Shown piece after piece: positions 25,501 through 33,859 of a stretch of DNA of 64,000 bases. Made by a program: the position numbers and the translations under genes. The stretch is taken from contig JAHEFR010000002.1 in NCBI GenBank assembly GCA_024640085.1, forward strand, positions 1 to 64,000, in the 5' to 3' direction. Numbering within the stretch: position 1 is the first letter of the stretch; each line of letters starts with the position of its first letter. The notes under the pieces were generated by a model. It made no database searches. It was not told where the DNA came from and saw nothing but the letters and a program-made list of their open reading frames with translations. Source of the DNA: Gammaproteobacteria bacterium. Lineage in GTDB: Bacteria > Pseudomonadota > Gammaproteobacteria > Steroidobacterales > XN24.

Positions 25501-26367
25501 TCACAACAGGTCCAGCGGGATCTTGAGGTAGGCCACGCCGTTGTCCTCCGGCTCGGGCAGCGCTCCGGCGCGGATGTTGACCTGTATCGACGGCAGGATC
25601 AGCTCCGGCATCTCCAGGTCCAGATCCCGGCGATTCCTCATGGCGACAAACTCCTCCTCTCCGATACCGTCGCGGACGTGGATGTTGCCCGAACGTTGCT
25701 CGGCCACGGGAACCATGGCCCGCGGCGCGCGAGTTTCGGGCGGATAGTCGTGGCAGAGATACAGCCTTACGTCGTCACCGAGATCGAGCAGGCGCCGGAT
25801 AGAGTGGAACAACCGGCGGGCGTCACCGCCCGGAAAATCGCACCGGGCCGAACCGTAGTCCGGCGCAAACAGGGTATCGCCCACGAATGCGGCCTTCCCC
25901 ACGAGGTAGGTGACGCTGTCCTCGGTGTGGCCGGGCGTGTGGAGGACCCGGACCTCTGCGTCTCCCAGAGGCAGGCGATCGCCGTCCTCCACTAGCCGAT
26001 CAAACTGACGGCCGTCTGCGTGAAGAGCCCCACCGAGGTTGAAGACGTCCCGAAAATAGGCCTGCACCCCGCAGATGCCCTCCCCGATGACCACCGGGCA
26101 GTCGAGGCGGGACTTGAGCCAGGACGCGGCGGACAGGTGATCCGCATGAGCGTGGGTCTCGAGTATCCAGCGGACGTCGAGGGACTGCCGCTCGATCAAA
26201 TCCACCAGGACGGCCGCGGATTCGGCCCCTGTACGGCCCGACGCCGCGTCGTAGTCCAGCACCGGGTCGATGACCGCCCCGCAGCGCGTGGCGGGGTCCC
26301 ATGCCAGGTGGGTCCAGGTGTGGGTCGGGGGGTGGTATAGCGAATCGACCTCGGGGGTGTTGCTCAT
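25501..26367 (-). CDS. MBL-fold protein, persulfide dioxygenase-like (Blh/ETHE1 type)
   Basis: Predicted 288 residues. Metallo-hydrolase motif ETHAHADHLSAA (about residues 75-86), VLHTPGHTEDSVTYL and FVGDTLFAPDYGSARCDFPGG, then YLCHDYPP. These match the ETHE1/Blh group that oxidises glutathione persulfide at a mononuclear iron. With the divergent SqrR/BigR-type gene and YeeE pair this forms a classic bigR-blh arrangement. GGAGA precedes the ATG. Confidence 0.92.
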   Translation of the reverse strand: MSNTPEVDSLYHPPTHTWTHLAWDPATRCGAVIDPVLDYDAASGRTGAESAAVLVDLIERQSLDVRWILETHAHADHLSAASWLKSRLDCPVVIGEGICGVQAYFRDVFNLGGALHADGRQFDRLVEDGDRLPLGDAEVRVLHTPGHTEDSVTYLVGKAAFVGDTLFAPDYGSARCDFPGGDARRLFHSIRRLLDLGDDVRLYLCHDYPPETRAPRAMVPVAEQRSGNIHVRDGIGEEEFVAMRNRRDLDLEMPELILPSIQVNIRAGALPEPEDNGVAYLKIPLDLL

Positions 26368-26401
26368 GATTCTCCGGCTCGGTCCCGGGATGCGCTCGTT
26401 A

Positions 26402-26477
26402 ATTTTGCCTTCTCTAATTTAGCTTTTAACTGCAAAATCGGCTATATTGCAAATGATTCGTAACTACAGGTGCGTGG
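26402..26477. promoter_or_regulatory. A/T-rich divergent control region of the persulfide module
   Basis: This stretch is far richer in A/T than anything around it. ATTTTGC (26402-26408) and GCAAAAT (26432-26438) form an inverted pair, and TATATTGCAAAT (26443-26454) is a further candidate. BigR/SqrR operators are A/T-rich imperfect palindromes at such sites. I cannot set exact limits. Confidence 0.55.
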
Positions 26478-26828
26478 ATGTCCCGACCAGACCCGGTAGC
26501 AGGCTGCAGCAGTCCGGCCGTCATTATGTCAGCGGAAGAGCTCAGGGCGCACGCGGGTGAGGCTACCCGTTTGCTCAAGGCGCTCGCCAACGAGTCCCGG
26601 CTGATGATCATGTGCAACCTGTCGGAAGGCGAGATGACTGTCGGCCAGCTCAACGAATTGATCCCACTCAGCCAGTCGGCGCTGTCCCAGCACCTTGCCC
26701 TGCTCCGTCGTGACGGTCTGGTCAAGACAAGACGCCAGGCCCAGACCATCTTCTACTCTCTCGTCGACGGCCCGGCTTCCCAGGTCATCGACGTGCTGCA
26801 CGACATCTACTGCCCCAGGATCACGTGA
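26478..26828 (+). CDS. ArsR-family persulfide-responsive repressor (SqrR/BigR-like)
   Basis: Predicted 116 residues. Winged helix-turn-helix of the ArsR family: LLKALANESRLMIMCNLSEGEMTVGQLNEL, then LSQSALSQHLALLRRDGLVKTRR and IFYSLVD. Cysteines C46 and C112 are 66 residues apart, the same as C41 and C107 of SqrR, which form a tetrasulfide with persulfides and release DNA. Divergent from the MBL-YeeE operon it should control. Start may instead be ATG 26526. Confidence 0.9.
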   Translation: MSRPDPVAGCSSPAVIMSAEELRAHAGEATRLLKALANESRLMIMCNLSEGEMTVGQLNELIPLSQSALSQHLALLRRDGLVKTRRQAQTIFYSLVDGPASQVIDVLHDIYCPRIT

Positions 26829-27116
26829 CTGTCCTGCCTGCAGGTTCCCCGGGAACCTGAACGCGGCGGCGAATCCACGCCTCCCCCGTCCTCGAATTCT
26901 TCTCCATGCGGCCTTGCCCTGCGGCCCGGGCTCTGCCTGGGTCATGCGGTCGCAACGGGCCGCCTGTCTGCCCTGCGTATAGCTTCCGCATCAGTGTCGG
27001 CTAGGGCGTCGTTGCTCGTTCATCGACGAAAAATTTTCTCCGGTCCTGAAACTGACGACCTTCCATGAGCGAATCGGTTCCTCGAAGACTTTCGGCTGCG
27101 AGGAGAGGCTTAAGCG
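26829..27116. other. Intergenic region before the lipid-modification cluster
   Basis: About 290 bases with no gene. A short A/T-rich patch GACGAAAAATTTTCTCC (27024-27040) could hold a promoter for the seven-gene cluster. No clear ChrR/sigma-E type motif was recognised. Confidence 0.35.
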
Positions 27117-27719
27117 GTGTTCAGGATTCAGTTACTCGGGATAATCGCCACGTCGGTGGGGCTTCTCGCCACCCCGGTGTCCGCGTCCCCATCATCTTCC
27201 CATGCCGTCGATCCGGGGCGGGGGGTCGCCGGAGGGACACAACATCCTGCGATGGACGGGCTCGCCCTGAACGGGACCGGGTCCTTGTCATGGTTTGGCC
27301 TGAGGATCTACGACGCCGCCCTCTGGAGCGAGGCCCAAGAGTTGGGCGGTGAGATCTTCGACCAGCGGGTGGCCCTGCGTATCCAGTACCACCGCTCCGT
27401 TGACGCCGAACGGCTTGTCCGAGTCACCAGGGAGGAGTGGCGGAACCTGGACGATCACATGGAGGTCCCCGACCAGACACGAACCGAGGCCTGGCTGGCC
27501 CAGGCCGGAAGCATCTGGCCCGACGTCGGGCCGGGAGACTTCATCCTCACTATCGTTGAACCTGACGGTGAAACGAGGTTCTATGGGCCTGACGGATTGC
27601 TGGGTGTCATCGACGACCCGGCTTTCGGGCCGGCTTTCCTGTCCATCTGGCTCCACCCCCGCACCAGCCGGCCGGAACTGCGCTCCGCTCTCCTGGGCGA
27701 TCCGGTCAACGGAGCCTGA
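27117..27719 (+). CDS. Chalcone isomerase-like domain protein
   Basis: Predicted 200 residues with a signal peptide (IQLLGIIATSVGLLATPVSA). The mature part has LNGTGSLSWFGLRIYDAALW, the CHI-like pattern, and IWLHPRTSRPELRSALLG near the C-terminus. The bacterial CHI-like family is secreted and may bind fatty acids. GTG start with AGGAGAGG (27101-27108) 8 nt upstream. First gene of the lipid cluster. Confidence 0.82.
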   Translation: MFRIQLLGIIATSVGLLATPVSASPSSSHAVDPGRGVAGGTQHPAMDGLALNGTGSLSWFGLRIYDAALWSEAQELGGEIFDQRVALRIQYHRSVDAERLVRVTREEWRNLDDHMEVPDQTRTEAWLAQAGSIWPDVGPGDFILTIVEPDGETRFYGPDGLLGVIDDPAFGPAFLSIWLHPRTSRPELRSALLGDPVNGA

Positions 27720-27724
27720 GACCC

Positions 27725-28300
27725 GTGCGCCAGAACCGCATCACCGGCGCCGGCCGGCGACTGGGTCTTGTCGCTGCGACGATGGCCCTCTGTGCCTGTG
27801 CGGCCACTGTGTCTGACTATGCGGGCGAGCTGCCCCGGCTGGACCTGACGGAATTCTTCAACGGCCCGATCCAGGCCTGGGGCATCGTCCAGAACAGGAG
27901 CGGCAAGGTCGTACGCCGCTTCGAGGTCGACATGATCGGCCGCTGGGACGGAAACGAGGGCGTCCTCGAGGAAGACTTCCGTTTCGCCGACGGTCAGACC
28001 CAGCGTCGGGTGTGGCGCTTCCGGAAGGTCGATGCCAACCGCTACACCGGCACCGCCGCCGACGTCACTGGCGAGGCCGAGGGCGAGGTCGCCGGCTACG
28101 CTCTGCGCTGGCGCTACGTCCTCCAGGTCGACGTGGGCGACAAGACCTGGAACGTGGACTTCGACGACTGGATGTACCTGCTCGACGACCACACCATGGT
28201 CAACCGGTCGGTGATGAAGAAATTCGGGCTGCGGGTGGGAGAGGTCACCCTGTTCTTCCGTAAGCCCGCCGCCACCGGCGACGGAAGAACGGATTCATGA
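27725..28300 (+). CDS. DUF3833 lipoprotein
   Basis: Predicted 191 residues with lipobox LCAC (MALCACAATVSDY; Cys about 25). Conserved DUF3833 features: LDLTEFFNGPIQAWGIVQNRSGKVVRRF, RTWRF-like QRRVWRFRK, and WMYLLDDHTMVNRSVMKKFGL.R.GEVTLFF. DUF3833 proteins are regular members of ChrR/sigma-E singlet-oxygen regulons and have a lipocalin-like fold. GTG start; the last 4 nt overlap the desaturase (ATGA). Confidence 0.88.
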   Translation: MRQNRITGAGRRLGLVAATMALCACAATVSDYAGELPRLDLTEFFNGPIQAWGIVQNRSGKVVRRFEVDMIGRWDGNEGVLEEDFRFADGQTQRRVWRFRKVDANRYTGTAADVTGEAEGEVAGYALRWRYVLQVDVGDKTWNVDFDDWMYLLDDHTMVNRSVMKKFGLRVGEVTLFFRKPAATGDGRTDS

Positions 28301-29259
28301 ACCCGTCCCGGGCCATCAGGGGCGCCGGCGCCGAGCGCCCGTTGTTCAATCTCGCCCTGCGGCTAAGTCGCCGGCTCGACCGGGATGGCGACCCGGACGG
28401 GGTCGAATGGTTCAGGGCGCTTCCGTTTATCGGCATGCACCTGGCGTGTCTCGGAGTGATCTGGACAGGCTGGAGTCCGTTCGCCCTGGGGGCCGCTGCC
28501 GGCCTCTACTTCCTGCGGATGTTTGCCATCACTGGTTTCTACCACCGTTATTTCTCACATCGTACCTTCCGTACGTCGAGGACCGTCCAGTTCATGTTTG
28601 CGCTGCTCGGCGCCACGGCAGTGCAGCGCGGCCCGATCTGGTGGGCCGCCCATCATCGCCACCATCACGCCCACTCGGACCAGGACAAAGACGTCCACTC
28701 GCCGGGCCAGCACGGCTTCCTGCGCAGTCACATCGGTTGGTTCCTCACCCGACGCCATTTCGAAGCCGACCTGGATCGGGTCCGTGACCTGTTGCGATTC
28801 CCCGAGTTGCGGTGGCTGGACCGGTACGACGCCCTCGCGCCGGCGGGTCTCGCGGTAGCGCTGTTCGTGCTGGGCGAGGCCCTCGCCAGGGGTGCCCCCT
28901 CACTGGGCACAGACGGTCCGCAGCTGCTGGTGTGGGGCTTTTTCATCTCTACCGTGTTCCTCTACCACGCCACCTACAGCATCAACTCCCTGGCCCACCG
29001 CTTCGGCAGCCGCCGCTTCGAAACCGGCGACGACAGCCGCAACAGCCTGGCGCTGGCCCTGATCACCCTCGGCGAGGGGTGGCACAACAACCACCATCAC
29101 TATCCGGCCTCGGCCCGCCAGGGCTTCGCGTGGTGGGAGATCGACCTGACCTACTCTCTGCTTCGAATGCTCGAGGCCGCGGGCCTGGTCCATGACCTGA
29201 AGCCGGTGCCCGAGCGGGTCATGGCCCGGGTCAGGAATCCTGACGGAGATCCGGCATGA
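28297..29259 (+). CDS. Fatty acid (delta-9 type) desaturase
   Basis: Predicted 320 residues with four membrane helices and the three histidine boxes of membrane di-iron desaturases: HRYFSHRTF, HHRHHHAHSD and HNNHHHYP. It introduces a double bond into acyl-CoA or acyl-lipid. ATGA overlap with DUF3833 upstream and SnoaL-like downstream shows translational coupling. Presence in this cluster suggests it supplies the unsaturated acyl chain used by the methyltransferase. Confidence 0.93.
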   Translation: MNPSRAIRGAGAERPLFNLALRLSRRLDRDGDPDGVEWFRALPFIGMHLACLGVIWTGWSPFALGAAAGLYFLRMFAITGFYHRYFSHRTFRTSRTVQFMFALLGATAVQRGPIWWAAHHRHHHAHSDQDKDVHSPGQHGFLRSHIGWFLTRRHFEADLDRVRDLLRFPELRWLDRYDALAPAGLAVALFVLGEALARGAPSLGTDGPQLLVWGFFISTVFLYHATYSINSLAHRFGSRRFETGDDSRNSLALALITLGEGWHNNHHHYPASARQGFAWWEIDLTYSLLRMLEAAGLVHDLKPVPERVMARVRNPDGDPA

Positions 29260-29675
29260 GCCACCCGGTCGTCGACCGATTCCAGGCGCTGTATCGCGAC
29301 CTGGACATGGACCACCTGCACCTGCTGGGGGACGTATACGCACGGGACGTGGTGTTCATCGACCCGGTGCACCGGGTGGAGGGGCTCACGGCCCTTACCG
29401 ATTATTTCCGCCGCATGTACGAGGGCGTGGCCGAAATCGACTTCGATTTCGAGGACGTGGTGGCCGACTCCGACAGGGCCTTCCTGTCCTGGACGATGCG
29501 CCTCCGGCACCGCCGGTTCAGGCCCGGGGAGACCCTGGTTCTGCCGGGCGCGTCCCTCGTCCGCTTCAGCGGGCACGTTTATTTCCACCGCGATTATTTC
29601 GACCTCGGCGCCATGATCTACGAGCGTGTGCCGCTCCTGGGCGGGGCCGTCAGGGCGATCAAGAACAGGCTTTGA
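29256..29675 (+). CDS. SnoaL-like (NTF2 superfamily) protein
   Basis: Predicted 139 residues. The opening HPVVDRFQALYRDLDMDHLHLL.DVYARDVVFIDPVHRVEGL matches the SnoaL-like fold; FHRDYFDLGAMIYE is near the end. Regular member of the Cfa-DUF1365 clusters. Enzymatic role, if any, unknown. ATGA overlap with the desaturase. Confidence 0.85.
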   Translation: MSHPVVDRFQALYRDLDMDHLHLLGDVYARDVVFIDPVHRVEGLTALTDYFRRMYEGVAEIDFDFEDVVADSDRAFLSWTMRLRHRRFRPGETLVLPGASLVRFSGHVYFHRDYFDLGAMIYERVPLLGGAVRAIKNRL

Positions 29676-29689
29676 GCCGGAGCATTGTC

Positions 29690-30976
29690 ATGACCAGGCA
29701 GCGAATCGCTATCGTCGGCACGGGCATATCGGGACTGGTTGTCGCCCACCGCCTGAGGCACGATCACGACGTCACTCTTTTCGAGGCGAACGACTACGTT
29801 GGCGGACACACCAATACCCTGGACGTGGAACTCGAAGGCCGGCAGTGGGCGGTGGACACGGGATTCATCGTCTTCAATGACTGGACCTACCCGAACTTCA
29901 TCGCGCTGATGGACGAACTGGGGGTCGCTTCCCAGCCGAGCGACATGAGCTTCAGCGTCCACTGTCACCGCACCGGCCTCGAGTACTGCGGCAGTTCCGT
30001 GGACCAGCTATTCGCCCAGCGCCGCAACCTGGTCAGCCCCGGGTTCTATCGGATGATCCGCGACATCCTCCGCTTCAACCGAGAGAGCCGCGCATTGCTT
30101 GACGGCGACGACGAGCAGGTCAGCCTGGGCGAGTACCTGGACCGGGGTGGATACTCGCGGCGATTCATCGAGCACTACATCGTGCCCATGGGGGCCGCCA
30201 TCTGGTCCGCCGATCCGGCGATGATGTACCGCTTCCCCGCCAGGTACTTCGTCGAGTTCTTCGACAATCACGGGATGCTCAGCGTAAGGAACCGGCCCCA
30301 GTGGAGGGTTGTCCGCGGCGGCTCCAGGGAATATGTCCGCAGGCTGATCGCTCCCTTCGAGGATCGGATCCGGCTGGGCACCGGCGTCGCCGCCGTGATC
30401 CGCCATCCCGACCGGGTGGACATCGTCACACGTGGCGGCCAGAAGGAGCGCTTCGATGCGGTGTTCCTGGCCTGCCACAGCGACCAGGCCCTGGCGATGC
30501 TGGAGCGGCCCACCAGTTCGGAACGAGCGGTCCTGGGCAGCATTCCCTATCAGGAAAACGTGGCCGTTCTGCACACAGACGAAAACCTCCTCCCGGTGCG
30601 ACGCAAGGCCTGGTCGGCCTGGAATTATCACATCCCGGCCGACTCCACCGATCGCGTCGCCCTGACCTACAACATGAACATCCTGCAGTCGCTGGGCGCC
30701 CGCGCCCAGTTCTGCGTGACCCTGAATCGCGAGGAAGCTATCCGGCCCGACCGGATCCTGCGCCGAATCGTCTACCACCACCCGGTCTTCACGCCGGAAG
30801 GGGTGCGGGCCCAACGGCGGCACAGTGAAATCAACGGTGGCAACAGGACCTTCTACTGCGGCGCCTACTGGGGCTTCGGGTTCCACGAGGACGGGGTGAA
30901 GAGCGGCCTGGCGGCCATCGATGCCTTCGCGCAATGGACACAGAATGAACAGCTGTATCTACGAAGGGCGAGTTAG
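29690..30976 (+). CDS. FAD-dependent oxidoreductase of the Cfa-DUF1365 cluster
   Basis: Predicted 428 residues. Rossmann motif IAIVGTGISGLVVAHRL at the N-terminus, then VTLFEANDYVGGHTNTLDVELEG, the amine-oxidase/phytoene-desaturase type. It keeps NRPQWRVVRGGSREYV and YWGFGFHEDGVKSGLAA. In related clusters it is needed for lipid modification chemistry. I start at ATG 29690 (GGAG 7 nt before); TTG 29672, overlapping the upstream stop, is an alternative. Confidence 0.9.
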   Translation: MTRQRIAIVGTGISGLVVAHRLRHDHDVTLFEANDYVGGHTNTLDVELEGRQWAVDTGFIVFNDWTYPNFIALMDELGVASQPSDMSFSVHCHRTGLEYCGSSVDQLFAQRRNLVSPGFYRMIRDILRFNRESRALLDGDDEQVSLGEYLDRGGYSRRFIEHYIVPMGAAIWSADPAMMYRFPARYFVEFFDNHGMLSVRNRPQWRVVRGGSREYVRRLIAPFEDRIRLGTGVAAVIRHPDRVDIVTRGGQKERFDAVFLACHSDQALAMLERPTSSERAVLGSIPYQENVAVLHTDENLLPVRRKAWSAWNYHIPADSTDRVALTYNMNILQSLGARAQFCVTLNREEAIRPDRILRRIVYHHPVFTPEGVRAQRRHSEINGGNRTFYCGAYWGFGFHEDGVKSGLAAIDAFAQWTQNEQLYLRRAS

Positions 30977-31730
30977 GCACCGCCGGCGAGGCCGGGTCAG
31001 CCACGGATTCGGGTACCCGATCTTCATGATGTACCTGGACCTGGCCGAATTGCCGGAGGTATTCCGGGGACGCTGGCTATGGTCTGCCCGACGGGCCGCT
31101 CTCGCCTGGTTCAGTCGCCGGGACCATCTCGGCGACCCCGAGTGCCCCCTGGACCAATGCATCCGGTCTCTGGTCGAGTCCCGCACCGGCGCGCGCCCGG
31201 ACGGCCCCATCCGCCTGCTGACCCAGCTCCGCTATTTCGGCTACTGTTTCAACCCGGTCAGCTTTTACTACTGTTTCGACAGGAACGGCACGCGGGTCGA
31301 ATGCATCGTGGCCGAGGTCAATAACACCCCCTGGGGGGAACGCCACTGCTACGTGCTGCCGGCGAGCCGCGCCCGGCGCGTCGGGCCGGCGAGCAACCAT
31401 CGCCTGGTCAAAGAATTTCACGTATCGCCCTTCCTCCCCATGGACATGGAATATCACTGGCGCTTCGTCGACCCCGGCCGCGACCTGCGTGTGCACATGG
31501 AGAATCACCGCGGCGGCGAGCAGGTGTTCGATGCCACCCTGACACTGCGGCGCCGGGAAATCGGTGGCGCCAGCCTTGCCCGGGTGCTCCTGCGATACCC
31601 CTTTGCCACCCTGGCCGTGATCACGAGGATCCACTGGCAGGCATTGAAACTGTGGCTGAAAGGTGCCGATTTCCACCCCCATCCGGACAAGCTCCCACAA
31701 CCCACTGAAACCACTATGGAAAGCCGATGA
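30945..31730 (+). CDS. DUF1365 protein
   Basis: Predicted 261 residues. Starts MNSCIYEGRVRHRRRGRVSHGF, a normal DUF1365 beginning, overlapping the previous gene by 32 nt. Key conserved parts: YPIFMMYLDLAELPE, FGYCFNPVSFYYCFD, EVNNTPWGERHCYVL and KEFHVSPFLPMDMEYHWRF. Function unknown but almost always next to a Cfa-like methyltransferase. ATGA overlap with cfa. Confidence 0.92.
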   Translation: MNSCIYEGRVRHRRRGRVSHGFGYPIFMMYLDLAELPEVFRGRWLWSARRAALAWFSRRDHLGDPECPLDQCIRSLVESRTGARPDGPIRLLTQLRYFGYCFNPVSFYYCFDRNGTRVECIVAEVNNTPWGERHCYVLPASRARRVGPASNHRLVKEFHVSPFLPMDMEYHWRFVDPGRDLRVHMENHRGGEQVFDATLTLRRREIGGASLARVLLRYPFATLAVITRIHWQALKLWLKGADFHPHPDKLPQPTETTMESR

Positions 31731-33001
31731 GAGAGAGCATAATCCCCGCCGAATTCAACCCGCCCCGCCGCCGCACGACAACTGTCGCTCAGCGCCTGCT
31801 GCGCCGGGCGATGCTGGAGCGACTGTCACGACTCGAGCACGGCGTCCTGACTTTCGAGGAAGGAGGCCAACGCCATAGATTCGGCGGCGGAGCCGGTGGC
31901 GACAGCCTGGAAGCCACCATCAAGATCGTGGACCCGCGCTTCTGGTCGGAGGTGGCTCTCGGCGGCAATACCGGCGCCGGTGAGTCTTATATCAGCGGCC
32001 ACTGGACCTGCGACGACCTCACCGCGGCCGTCCGAATCCTGGTGCGTAACCGGGAGGTGCTGACAAGCCTCGACGACGGCGCCGGCTGGGTCGCGCAGCC
32101 CGCATTCCGCCTCCTTCACTGGCTGCACCGGAACAGCCGCGCCGGGAGTCGCCGGAACATCGCCGCCCACTACGATCTGGGCAACGACTTCTTCGAGCTC
32201 TTCCTCGACCCCACCATGAACTACTCCTGCGGCATCTTCCCCGACGAAGCCGCAGATATGGAACAGGCGTCCCTGGCGAAAATGGATGCCATCTGCCGCA
32301 AGCTGGATCTCGGGCCGGACGACCACCTGCTGGAGATCGGGACGGGTTGGGGCGCTCTGGCCATCCACGCAGCCGACCGGTACGGGTGCCGGGTGACGAC
32401 CACGACCATCTCCCGGCGACAGCACGAGCTGGCTACCGAGCGGGTGGCGGCAGCCGGGCTGCAGGACAGGATCACCCTCCTTCTAAGCGACTACCGCGAC
32501 CTGGAGGGCCGTTTCGACAAGCTTGTCTCCGTAGAGATGATCGAAGCCGTGGGCCACCAGTTTCTGGACACCTACTTCGCCAGGTGCAGTGAACTGCTGA
32601 AACCAAAAGGCATGATGTTGCTCCAGGCCATTACCATCAGGGACCAGCTGTATGCCGAGGCCGTGAAGAGCGTGGACTTCATCAAGCGCTACATCTTCCC
32701 CGGGGCGTTCATCCCTTCGGTCAACGCCATCTGCGACAGCGTGGCCAGGGCAACGGATATGCGCCTGTTCCATCTCCAGGACATCGGCCCCCATTACGCC
32801 ACGACCCTCAAGCAGTGGCGCCGGCGGTGCGTCGAAAATGCCCCCCGGATCCGGGCCCTCGGGTACCCGGAGAGGTTCATGCGCATGTGGGAGTTCTACC
32901 TCTGCTACTGCGAAGGCGGATTCCTGGAGCGCAACATCGGTGACGTACAGATGTTGCTGACCAAGCCCCTCAATCGGCGGGCGTCGCTCGGCTACGAGTG
33001 A
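31727..33001 (+). CDS. cfa: Cyclopropane-fatty-acyl-phospholipid synthase-like methyltransferase
   Basis: Predicted 424 residues. N-terminal lipid-binding half with GESYISGHWTCDDL, then RRNIAAHYDLGNDFFELFLDPTMNYSCGIF and the SAM site LLEIGTGWGALAIHAA. It ends FLERNIGDVQMLLTKP. It methylates unsaturated phospholipid acyl chains. In a cluster of this composition it may make a methylated or furan fatty-acid precursor (as UfaM does) rather than a cyclopropane; sequence alone cannot tell. The last 10 nt overlap the convergent gene. Confidence 0.92.
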   Translation: MRESIIPAEFNPPRRRTTTVAQRLLRRAMLERLSRLEHGVLTFEEGGQRHRFGGGAGGDSLEATIKIVDPRFWSEVALGGNTGAGESYISGHWTCDDLTAAVRILVRNREVLTSLDDGAGWVAQPAFRLLHWLHRNSRAGSRRNIAAHYDLGNDFFELFLDPTMNYSCGIFPDEAADMEQASLAKMDAICRKLDLGPDDHLLEIGTGWGALAIHAADRYGCRVTTTTISRRQHELATERVAAAGLQDRITLLLSDYRDLEGRFDKLVSVEMIEAVGHQFLDTYFARCSELLKPKGMMLLQAITIRDQLYAEAVKSVDFIKRYIFPGAFIPSVNAICDSVARATDMRLFHLQDIGPHYATTLKQWRRRCVENAPRIRALGYPERFMRMWEFYLCYCEGGFLERNIGDVQMLLTKPLNRRASLGYE

Positions 33002-33774
33002 GGCGCCCGCCGTCGGCGTTCGCGCTTCAGCAGCGAGCGGTAGACGAGCTTGTGGTACAGCCGGCTGGCATACAGCCGCCAGGGGATCGACGTGGCTGGG
33101 AAAAGCGGCAGCGGGGCCTTGTCCACCACGCCTGAGCGGGCCGCCAGGGCCGGCAGCAGTTCCCGGTCCACGTAGTCCCAGAGCTGCTGATCCAGCCGAT
33201 TGGCGTCCCGGATCCGGTCCATCGCGGCAGGATCCGATAGCAGACGTTCGCCTGGGCGCGGGTCCGCGGCCACGTTCTCGGGTCGGCAGCGGATATCCAG
33301 GGGCCACGGGCAGAGACCGGCGAGCATACGGACGGACTCGGCGAACCGCTCCGCCAGCCCGACGAAGAAGAACCGGTCCCTGAGCAGGGCCTTGGCCTGC
33401 TCCAGGTCCTCCGAGCCCGCGATCTTGCGAACCTGGAAGTTACGATTGGACGGGTCGCTGATGAACTGCTCGAACGAGAGCTTCCGCCGTCCGCGGACGA
33501 TCTTGTCCTGAAAGTGGGAGACGGACCGCTGGACCGGATCCCGCAGGAGCGTGAATGGCATCACGGCCTCGCCGAGGTGGAGGGACGGCTGGATGATCTC
33601 GTGGCTGCTGATGCTGCACAGCCAGGGGTTGGTGGATCTCGCGAACTCGAGATCGGTGGCGCCGAACGGACGGTCATGGGGCGGCTCTACCGGGTTGACG
33701 TCGCTGTGGCGGACGCCGAGGGAGTTCTTCAGGATGAACTTGAGCGTGGTCCCGGCCGCCTTCTGGATATGCAC
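32992..33774 (-). CDS. Sulfotransferase-family protein
   Basis: Predicted at least 260 residues. MHIQKAAGTTLKFIL is the 5'-phosphosulfate loop of PAPS-dependent sulfotransferases, and FTLLRDPVQRSVSHFQDK is the 3'-phosphate site. It probably sulfates a surface glycan. The only usable start is GTG 33774, without a ribosome site. The frame is open a further 28 codons upstream (to the fnr stop) and holds ...VIAF before the GTG, as homologs often do, so the true start is uncertain. Confidence 0.82.
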   Translation of the reverse strand: MHIQKAAGTTLKFILKNSLGVRHSDVNPVEPPHDRPFGATDLEFARSTNPWLCSISSHEIIQPSLHLGEAVMPFTLLRDPVQRSVSHFQDKIVRGRRKLSFEQFISDPSNRNFQVRKIAGSEDLEQAKALLRDRFFFVGLAERFAESVRMLAGLCPWPLDIRCRPENVAADPRPGERLLSDPAAMDRIRDANRLDQQLWDYVDRELLPALAARSGVVDKAPLPLFPATSIPWRLYASRLYHKLVYRSLLKRERRRRAPHS

Positions 33775-33859
33775 GAAAGCGATGACGGGGCGCGGCCCGG
33801 GATGCCCTGGATGGTGGCTGATGTCCGCCCTCGCTTGACTATGCCCTCTCCGGCGCGGC

